From contig NZ_JAERRF010000002.1 of the NCBI RefSeq assembly GCF_016741875.1, positions 186,001 through 250,000 of the forward strand: a DNA stretch of 64,000 bases, in the 5' to 3' direction. The DNA comes from Streptomyces coffeae (lineage in GTDB: Bacteria; Actinomycetota; Actinomycetes; Streptomycetales; Streptomycetaceae). Position 1 is the first letter of the stretch. Every line of letters starts with the position of its first letter. The notes beneath the pieces were generated by a model. The model was not told where the DNA came from. It worked only from the letters and a program-made list of their open reading frames with translations, and did not search any database. The translations under genes were made by a program, and so were the position numbers. Below, in pieces: positions 26,653 through 34,700 of this stretch.

Positions 26653-27285
26653 GTGGATGTGACCACTCTTGCCGTCGCACTCATCAGCGTGGGAGGAACG
26701 CTGGGCGGAACTCTGGGCGGGGCAGTGCTCAGCCAGCGCGCCAGCCGGGAGCAAAGCGAGCGTGCTGATCGTGAGCGGGAGCAGGAGCGCGGTGAGCAAG
26801 CGCTGCAAGCCAAGCGTGACCTTTACGCCGATCTGAACGCCACGGCTCGCGCTTACCGTGTCGCTGCCCGAGACGCCGTCCAAGCAGCCGGACGCAGTGA
26901 AAGCATCGACCCGGCAGTTCTCAACGCCGCCAAGGAAGCCTGGGCCGACCAGTACTCTCAGGCGCAGATGGCACTGACGAAGGATGTCCTGGAAGTAGCG
27001 TCAAAGCTCAACAGGGCACTCGGAGCCGGGTACTCAGTCGTCAAGCAGCTGCCGAGCAGCCCCGACCTCGACGAGGCGTACGAGAGGGCGAACGCATGGT
27101 TCAGCGGCCCGATGTCCGATGGCGTGTACCTCCTACGGGTCACCCTGCGACATGACCTCGGCGTCGAGGTCGAGCCCCACTTCGAGCAGACTCGTACTCA
27201 GATGCTCGCCGTGCTCGACAGCGCGCGGAGAAGCCTTGAGCATCAACTCGCCGCAGAGCGGGTCCAGGTCGCCGGATCACCTTGA
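26653..27285 (+). CDS. Membrane-anchored coiled-coil protein of unknown function
   Basis: A protein of 210 residues from a GTG preceded by GGGGGG. One glycine-rich membrane helix lies at residues 3-25 (TLAVALISVGGTLGGTLGG), followed by a charged coiled coil (QSERADREREQERGEQALQA) and a soluble helical domain to the end. Topology is N-out/C-in or a signal anchor. Similar small anchored proteins occur widely in Streptomyces with no known role. It lies 98 bases after the nuclease-like gene and before an inverted repeat. Confidence 0.65.
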   Translation: MDVTTLAVALISVGGTLGGTLGGAVLSQRASREQSERADREREQERGEQALQAKRDLYADLNATARAYRVAARDAVQAAGRSESIDPAVLNAAKEAWADQYSQAQMALTKDVLEVASKLNRALGAGYSVVKQLPSSPDLDEAYERANAWFSGPMSDGVYLLRVTLRHDLGVEVEPHFEQTRTQMLAVLDSARRSLEHQLAAERVQVAGSP

Positions 27286-27291
27286 GGGGCA

Positions 27292-27340
27292 GTGACTCCA
27301 CGTAGGTGCGGTGATCCAGAGCAAAGGCACGTGGAGTCAC
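27292..27340. terminator. Inverted repeat between the membrane protein and the kinase
   Basis: Perfect 12-bp arms (GTGACTCCACGT / ACGTGGAGTCAC) separated by 25 nt begin six bases after the upstream stop codon. A terminator is the likely role; the wide spacer would also allow a protein-binding site for the kinase promoter. Confidence 0.4.
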
Positions 27341-27451
27341 GGGGAGTCTCAGCGGCGAAACAGCCTGCGCCACCCACATCCTGAGGGAGTGGTCTAGCGT
27401 GACGATGAGCAGTGACCTTTGCACGCCCCGTCCCGAGAGAGAGGCCCTTAC

Positions 27452-28615
27452 GTGCACATCGCGCCCCTCAGTCCCGAGGATCCCGCCGAGCTCGGCGGGT
27501 ACGAACTGCTCGGGAGGATCGGGCACGGCGGCATGGGCCAGGTGTACCTAGGGGAGTCGCCGGGCGGGGAACCGGCTGCCGTCAAGGTGATCAAGCCGTC
27601 TGTCGTGGACTCCGGGGCGCGGCAGAGGTTCGCTCAGGAAGTGGAAATCCTCAAGACGGTCTGGGGAGCGCGGATCGCCGCCCTGTTGGACGCCGACGCG
27701 GAGGCGGACCCGCCGTGGCTGGCCACCGAGTACATCGAGGGTCTGGATCTGAGCCGGCACGTGGACAGCCACGGCCCGCTGCCCGCCCTGCTCACGGCTT
27801 CCCTGGGAGCGACACTCGCCGAGGCGCTGGCGACCGTGCACAAGCAAGGTCTGCTGCACCGCGATCTCAAGCCCGCCAATGTGCTCCTCGGCCCCAACGG
27901 CCCGAAGATCATCGACTTCGGGCTCGCGGTGTTCGCCGAGTCGAGCGTGTCGCTGACCTCCCCCAACACGGTTGTCGGCACCCCATCCTGCATGTCGCCC
28001 GAGCAGGCGAACGGCGAGAGGCCGCTGACTCCCCCGGTCGACGTGTACGCGCTGGGTGCCGTGCTGCTGTTCGCCGCCTCGGGCCACCTCCCCTACCGGG
28101 CCGACAACATCCACGTCCTGTTCCACCGGATCGTCGATCCCACGACCGCTCCGGATCTGTCCGAGGCGCCGGAGGAGCTGGTGCCGCTGCTGACGGCGAT
28201 GCTGGCCCACCAGGCACAGGACCGGCCCCCGCTCAACGACGTGGTACGGCAATGCCGGGCGCTGATCGAGGCGCAGGGACTGAAGGTCGCCCAGGCGCGG
28301 CGCAGGCTCACCAGCTACACAGCGGCTCCGGCGCACCTCTTGGACGAGCTATTGGCCGTTCCCCGAGCCGGGAGGCCTTCGAAGACGCTTACGGAATCGA
28401 CCGACGCCCCAGCCGATCCTCCTCAGCGGCCCTTGGTGCCTCCCGCCACCCCGGCTCGCCTCGTGCGCTTGCCTGCCGACACCCCCGCGGCACCGCCTCC
28501 CGCCCGGTCCAAGGAGCATAGCGCCACCAAAGGACGATCACTACGGAGCAGCGCTCAGGCCCGCATCACCGCGCAGCGGCTCCGCGAGGCATACGCCGCC
28601 AGTACGCCCTTCTGA
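27452..28615 (+). CDS. Soluble Hanks-type Ser/Thr protein kinase
   Basis: A protein of 387 residues from a GTG at 27452. All kinase motifs are present: the glycine loop RIGHGGMGQVYLGE, the lysine in AAVKVIKP, the catalytic loop HRDLKPANVL near residue 140, DFGLAVF near 157, and the APE-equivalent SPEQANG. The kinase domain ends near residue 280; the tail of about 100 residues is Pro/Ala-rich with no transmembrane helix or PASTA repeat, so it is cytosolic. It precedes the DISARM-like helicase by 87 bases across a hairpin. Kinases of this type regulate or act in some defence islands, but no link is proven here. Confidence 0.88.
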   Translation: MHIAPLSPEDPAELGGYELLGRIGHGGMGQVYLGESPGGEPAAVKVIKPSVVDSGARQRFAQEVEILKTVWGARIAALLDADAEADPPWLATEYIEGLDLSRHVDSHGPLPALLTASLGATLAEALATVHKQGLLHRDLKPANVLLGPNGPKIIDFGLAVFAESSVSLTSPNTVVGTPSCMSPEQANGERPLTPPVDVYALGAVLLFAASGHLPYRADNIHVLFHRIVDPTTAPDLSEAPEELVPLLTAMLAHQAQDRPPLNDVVRQCRALIEAQGLKVAQARRRLTSYTAAPAHLLDELLAVPRAGRPSKTLTESTDAPADPPQRPLVPPATPARLVRLPADTPAAPPPARSKEHSATKGRSLRSSAQARITAQRLREAYAASTPF

Positions 28616-28643
28616 CCCATACGTCTGTCTGACCCGCGATACT

Positions 28644-28669
28644 GGTCGGGCCCTTTGAAGGGCCCGACC
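28644..28669 (+). terminator. Hairpin terminator after the kinase
   Basis: A 12-bp perfect hairpin (GGTCGGGCCCTT-TG-AAGGGCCCGACC) lies between the kinase stop and the ribosome site of the helicase gene. It separates the kinase from the helicase-methyltransferase operon. Confidence 0.6.
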
Positions 28670-28702
28670 CACGTACCACCGAACCGCCTCAGGAGGCCAC
28701 GG

Positions 28703-31700
28703 GTGACCGCCGTCCAGACCAGTGCGGAGCGCAGCGGCGCCACAGCGGACCGGACGGTGCAGGAGCAGTACCCGGCCGGTGCCCAGGTCCTCGTACGGGA
28801 CGAGGAGTGGCTGGTCAGGAGCTCCGCGCCGACAACGGACGACGGCACCCGGCTGGAGGTCGTCGGGGTGTCGGAGTTCGTACGCGACCAGGAGGCCGTG
28901 TTCTTCTCGGGTCTGGACCGGATCGAGCTGCTGGACCCGCGAGACACCCGGCTGGTCCCGGACGACTCGCCGAATTACCGGCGCTCCCGCCTGTTCCTGG
29001 AGGCGGTGTTGCGCCGCACTGCGCTGCCCCAGTCCGAGCGCCGCCTCGCCCTGGCCGACTCGTTCCTGCTGGACTCGCTGCCCTACCAGCGGCGCCCCGC
29101 CGAGCTGGCCCTGTCCGGCGCGAACCTCCGCCCGCGTCTGCTGATCGCCGACGTCGTGGGCCTGGGCAAGACCCTGGAGATCGGCTTGACGCTCGCCGAG
29201 CTGATTCGCCGCGGCCGGGGGGAGCGCATCCTCGTCGTCACCCCACAGCATGTGCTGGAGCAGTTCCAGCAGGAGTTGTGGACACGGTTCTCCATTCCCC
29301 TGGTGCGGCTGGACTCGGTCGGCATCGAGCGGATCCAGCGGGAGATCCCGGCCGGCCGCAACCCCTTCACCTCCTTCAAGCGGGTCATCGTCTCCATCGA
29401 CACCCTGAAGAACACCGACCAGTACCGGCACCACCTGGAGCAGATCCGCTGGGACGCCGTCGTCATCGACGAGTCGCACAACCTCATCAACCGCGGCTCC
29501 CTGCGCAACCAGCTGGCGCAGATCCTCGCTCCCCGCACCGACGCCCTGATCCTGGCCTCCGCCACCCCGCACAACGGCGACGCGAGGTCCTTCGCCGAAC
29601 TGATCGGCCTGCTGGACCCTGCGGCGATCCGCGACCCGGAGAACTACCGCGCCGACGACATCAAGCACCTGTTCATTCGCCGCACCAAGATCAGTCCCGA
29701 GGTCCGCGAGCAGATGAAGGGCCAGTGGGCGGACCGCGGTCGCACCCGGTCGGTGCCCTGCCCGGCGACCCCCGCCGAGGAGAAGATCTTCGAGGAGCTG
29801 GCGGCCGTCTGGCTGCCCCGCGACGGCGGCCCCTCGGTCAGCTCGGTCCCCCTCTTCCCGTACACGCTGCTGAAGTCGTTCCTGTCCTCCTGCGCGGCGC
29901 TGAAGGCCACTGTCTCCGCCCGCATCACAACCCTGGAGAAGAAGGACGATCCGCGGGCCACGGCCGCCGAACTGGCCGCCCTGGGACGGCTGTCGGAGCT
30001 GGCCGCCGATCTCACCGAGGCCGATTCGGCGAAGTTCTCCGCCCTGGTGCACCAGCTCAAGGAGGAGATCGGTGTCGGCCCCACCTCCGACGCGCGGGTC
30101 GTGGTCTTCTCCGAACGGGTCCAGACCCTCCAGTGGCTGGCCGGAGTGCTCCCGGCCGCGCTCGGCTTCAAGGGCCGGGCAGCCCGCGACTGCGTCCGCG
30201 TCATGCACGGCGGCCTCTCCGACGAACAGCAGATGGCCCGCGTGGAGGAGTTCGGCCTGGCCGACACACCCGTGCGGGTGCTACTGACCGGCGATGTGGC
30301 CTCCGAGGGCGTCAACCTGCACCGACAGTGCCACCAACTGATGCATTACGACGTACCGTGGTCGCTGATCCGCATCGAGCAGCGCAACGGCCGTATCGAC
30401 CGGTACGGGCAGGCCCGGCCGCCGCAGTTCCGCGCGCTGATCCTGACCAGTGAGGTCGAGGGCGCCAAGGACGACACGGTCGTCGCCGAGCGGCTGCTGG
30501 GCCGTGAGGACCAGGCCCACCGCTCACTGGGCACGGCGGAGGCCGTGACCGGCCTGTACCGGGCGGAGGCCGAGGAGAAGTCCCTCATCCAAGACCTGCT
30601 ACGCGGGAAGACCGTGGATGAATCGCTGGACTCCCGCCGCCCTGGCGCGGATGCGGAGGACACGGGCACGGACGACTTCCTCGCCGACTTCTTCGGACCG
30701 GTCGGCGAAGAACCGACGGACCAGGCCAACCCGGAGGATTCTGCGGGTACGAGCAGGCCGGACGCGGCTTCAGCGGCGTCCGGGCGCGCCACCGGGTCTC
30801 CTGTCCTCCCCCGCCTCTTCGACTCGACCGCGCACTTCCTGGACGAGGCGCTGGGCGAGGTGTACCCCGACGCACACGACCGGCTGGAGCTGGACCGCGA
30901 CCCGCAGTCGGGGCTGCTCTCCTTCCAGCCGCCCGCGGACCTCATCCACCGTCTCAAGGCCCTGCCCATGGACTACCTCCGCGAGCAGCGGCTGCGCGAG
31001 CGGCTTCTCGTCACCTTCAACCGCCGCCTCGCGGAGCACTCCCTCCAGCGGGCCCGCGAGTCGTCCACCTCCAGCTGGCCGGAGATCTCGCTGCTGACGG
31101 ACCTTCATCCGGTAGTCGATTGGCTCACCGACAAGGTCCTCGTCCGCCTGGGCCGTCAGGAGGCTCCCATGATCACCGCGAACGTGGCGGAGCCGATCTA
31201 CCTCGTCCAGGGCGTGTACTCGAACAAGCTCGGCAGGCCCACCGTCGTCAAGTGGATGGGCGTGACGCGCAGGGGTGCGGTCGACGACGACATGGTGTCG
31301 TTGCTGCGGCGTTGCGGGGTCGGCCCGAGCATGGCCAACAAGCGCCACTACCGAGAGCCCAGGCCGCTGCGCGAGGCCCTACCCGACGTCCTGACCACGG
31401 CGGAGGCGTTCCTCGACGAGCGCCGCGATGCCTGGGACGAGCCGCTGCGCGAGCCCATCGCGGAGTACAAGCGCCGGCTCGCCACCTGGCACCAGCCGAC
31501 CCTCGCCGGGGAGCGCGCCAAGGAGCGCCTGGCCGACCTCGCCGACTCCCTGCTGACGACGGGCCGACCGCTGCTGCGGATCCTCGCGGTGCTCCTTCCG
31601 GACCCCGATCGCAAGCCGGACCCCGCCCGCAAGCGCGACCCCGATGAGCCGCCGCCCGTCATCCTCGGTCCCCCGCCGCTGTCCGTGCCTGCCGCCTGGT

Positions 31701-31726
31701 GGCCCCGTGCCTCCGCGACCCGCTGA
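28703..31726 (+). CDS. DrmD-like SNF2/DEAD helicase (DISARM class 1 type)
   Basis: A protein of 1007 residues from a GTG with AGGAGG seven bases upstream. The SNF2 helicase core shows Walker A ADVVGLGKTLEIGL near residue 150, DEAH-like VVIDESHN near 255, motif III LASATPHNGD near 285, and in lobe 2 VVVFSERVQTLQWL and QRNGRIDRYGQ near 570. A C-terminal helical region follows. Length and layout fit DrmD of class 1 DISARM, a helicase that remodels incoming DNA together with a methyltransferase. The next gene starts 11 bases later and is the matching adenine methyltransferase. drmA, drmB and drmC do not follow. Confidence 0.8.
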   Translation: MTAVQTSAERSGATADRTVQEQYPAGAQVLVRDEEWLVRSSAPTTDDGTRLEVVGVSEFVRDQEAVFFSGLDRIELLDPRDTRLVPDDSPNYRRSRLFLEAVLRRTALPQSERRLALADSFLLDSLPYQRRPAELALSGANLRPRLLIADVVGLGKTLEIGLTLAELIRRGRGERILVVTPQHVLEQFQQELWTRFSIPLVRLDSVGIERIQREIPAGRNPFTSFKRVIVSIDTLKNTDQYRHHLEQIRWDAVVIDESHNLINRGSLRNQLAQILAPRTDALILASATPHNGDARSFAELIGLLDPAAIRDPENYRADDIKHLFIRRTKISPEVREQMKGQWADRGRTRSVPCPATPAEEKIFEELAAVWLPRDGGPSVSSVPLFPYTLLKSFLSSCAALKATVSARITTLEKKDDPRATAAELAALGRLSELAADLTEADSAKFSALVHQLKEEIGVGPTSDARVVVFSERVQTLQWLAGVLPAALGFKGRAARDCVRVMHGGLSDEQQMARVEEFGLADTPVRVLLTGDVASEGVNLHRQCHQLMHYDVPWSLIRIEQRNGRIDRYGQARPPQFRALILTSEVEGAKDDTVVAERLLGREDQAHRSLGTAEAVTGLYRAEAEEKSLIQDLLRGKTVDESLDSRRPGADAEDTGTDDFLADFFGPVGEEPTDQANPEDSAGTSRPDAASAASGRATGSPVLPRLFDSTAHFLDEALGEVYPDAHDRLELDRDPQSGLLSFQPPADLIHRLKALPMDYLREQRLRERLLVTFNRRLAEHSLQRARESSTSSWPEISLLTDLHPVVDWLTDKVLVRLGRQEAPMITANVAEPIYLVQGVYSNKLGRPTVVKWMGVTRRGAVDDDMVSLLRRCGVGPSMANKRHYREPRPLREALPDVLTTAEAFLDERRDAWDEPLREPIAEYKRRLATWHQPTLAGERAKERLADLADSLLTTGRPLLRILAVLLPDPDRKPDPARKRDPDEPPPVILGPPPLSVPAAWWPRASATR

Positions 31727-31737
31727 GGGAAGCTCTC

Positions 31738-34700
31738 ATGACGTACGACTCCCTGGTCAACCGCGGCGACTACTTCTCCGCCCACTATCTGGCCGAGGTG
31801 CTGCCCAAGGACCTCAAGTCGGGCCTGCTCCAAGCGTGGAAGGAGCGCGAGGAGGCCGCGAAGCCCGCCGCGCGGACCGGCGGCGCTCCCGAACCCGGAC
31901 AGCCCGAGGCGGCGGTTCCCGGCGGCGGTGAACTGCCCGTGACACCCCGGGCCGGGCTGCGAGAACTTCGCCGCGCATACTTCAGGGCCCGCTCCTCCTT
32001 CGCCCTCCCCGAGGACGAGGACGGCATCGTCGCCGTACGCGACACCGACGACGACACGCTGACGTACGGCGCCCCGGGGTGGCGGGAACGGGTGCGGGCC
32101 CTCAACGCCGAGGTGCTGCGCGCCCTCGGATACGACGCGAAGCCGCGAATCCTCACGGTGGAGCGCGCGCGGCAGACGTACCAGGTCCCGGTCGCGCACG
32201 CCGAGAAGGGCCTGGTCGCCCTGGACTGCGGCTGGGCCGCCGAACCGGACGCCGCCCTCGACTCCGAGGGCCGCGGACGGCTGCTGGAGGAGGTCGTGCT
32301 CGATGGCTCGACCACCCTCACCACGGGCTCGAACCTGGCCTCGTTCCTGTTCGCCTGCGAGGAGCCGCCCCGGTATGTGCTGCTCCTCGGCGGCGGGGTG
32401 ATCGTGCTCGCCGACCGCGCGGTGTGGGGCGAGGGCCGCTATCTCGCGGTCTCCCTGGACACGGCGTTGCAGCGCAACGACACCAGGGTGGGCGGCGAAC
32501 TCGACACCGTGGCGGGGTTGTTCGGCGCGGACTCGCTGCGTACGCCGGAGGAGGGCGGCGAGAATCCTCTCGCCGAGCTCCTCGGCAAGTCGACGAGGCA
32601 CGCGGTGGGCGTCTCCAGCGAGCTGCGCGACGGGCTGCGGACGAGCGTCGAGCTGATCGCCAACGAGGTACTGGCCCGGCTGCGCGACCAGGGCATTCGC
32701 CCCGAGGACATCGGCGAACTCGCTGATTTGGGCCGACAGTTGACCCGCGAGTCGCTGCGCTACCTCTACCGCATCCTGTTCCTGCTGTACGCCGAGGCCC
32801 GCCCCGAGCTGGGCATCCTGCCCGCCGACTACCCGGAATACCAGCAGGGATACGGGCTGGGGCGGCTCGGTGAGCTGATCGCCGACCGGCAGCCGGTCGG
32901 CGAGGAGGCCCGCAAGGGCGTCTATCTGTACGAGTCCCTGGACCTGCTCTTCCGCAAGGTGCAGGACGGCTATCGCCCGCGCCGCACCCACGGCGTGGAG
33001 GCGGATCCGGTGGGCGCGAAGACCAGCGAGGACATCGGCCTGCGCTTCGAGCCGCTGCACAGCAAGCTGTTCGAGCCGGAGTCGATCCGCCTGATCGGCG
33101 CCGACACCCTCCCCGACCCGCGCCACGACTCCGACGAGGCCCTCGCCCGGGGCGAGTCCGTCCGCTACCTCGACACACGGCTGCGCAACGCCACGCTGTA
33201 CGAGGTGCTGCACCGCCTGATGATCACGCAGGGGAAGAAGGGCGAGCGCGGCGGCTTCATCTCCTACGCCCAGCTCGGCATCAACCAGCTGGGCGCGGTG
33301 TACGAGGGCCTGATGTCGTACAGCGGCTTCATCGCGGGCGAGGAGCTGTACGAGGTCGCCAAGGGCGGCGACCCGAAGGACGGCTCCTGGCTGGTGCCCA
33401 AGTCGAAGATCGACGAGTACCCGGATCCGGTCTTCGTCACCCGCCGCGACCGGGACACGGGCGAGGTGCTGCGGGCCCGGCACGCGCCGGGCTCGTTCGT
33501 GTACCGGCTGTCGGGCCGCGACCGGCAGACCTCGGCGTCGTTCTACACGCCCGAGTCGCTGACCAAGGTCACCGTGCAGCTCGCCCTCCAGCACCGGCTG
33601 GACCAGGACGGCAGGGACACGGAGGCGCGCGAGCTGCTGGACTGGCGGATCTGCGAGCCGGCGCTCGGCTCCGGCGCGTTCCTCAACGAGGCGATCAACC
33701 AGGTCGCGACCGAGTATCTGCGGCGGCGGCAGGGCGAGTTGGGGCGGTCGATCGACACCGACCAGTACGCCGTCGAGTTGCAGAAGGTCAAGGCGTACAT
33801 CGCCCTGCACAACTCGTACGGCGTCGACCTCAACGAGACGGCCGTGGAGCTGGCCGAGGTCTCCCTGTGGCTCAACACCATGCATCCCGGCATGGAGGCC
33901 CCCTGGTTCGGCCTGCACCTGCGGCGCGGCAACTCGCTGATCGGCGGGCGGCGCGAGGTGTACGCGGCCGATCGGTTGAAGAAGGGCGGCTGGCTGGGGG
34001 CTACCCCGGAGCGCTTCCCGCTGGCGGAGGCGTTGGGGGGTGAGCCGTTGCCGGAGGGGGCGGTGCATCACTTCCTGCTTCCGGCGAAGGAGTGGGGCGC
34101 TGTCGCGGCCGAGAAGGAGGCGAAGGCGCTCGCCCCGGAGGCGGCGAAGGCGCTGGGCGCGTGGCGGAAAGCGATCACGAAGTCGCCGACGGCGAAGCAG
34201 ACGACCCGTCTCCAGGGTTTGGCCCGGCGGGCCGAGTACCTGTGGGGACTGGTGGTGCGGCGACTGGAGCTGTCCGAGCGGGAGATCTCGCGACGGATCG
34301 GGGTGTGGGGCGCGGAGGACGACTGGCTGCGGAGGCCGGAGGTCGCGGTGCAGCGGGAGAAGGTGCTGACAGACCTGCACGCGGAGGACACCCCGTACTG
34401 GCGGCTCAAGAAGCTCATGGACACGTGGTCCGCGCTGTGGTTCTGGCCGGTGCAGAGCGCTTCGCTGCTGAACGGTACGCATGAGCAGTACGCGCGGGCG
34501 GAGGCACTGGCGGAACGGGCGGCGGAGTTCGAGGCGGGGGCGGAGTCTGGTCCGGCTGCGGCTGCTGAGGAAGACTCTGGGGTCCTGATGGCGTGGGAGG
34601 CAGACGCCCTTCCCGGTTTCGCCGCCGAACCGAAGCAAATGGCGCTGACCCGCGACTCGGTCTCCCGCCGCCGCACGGGCCGCCGCGTGGAGCAGGTCAA

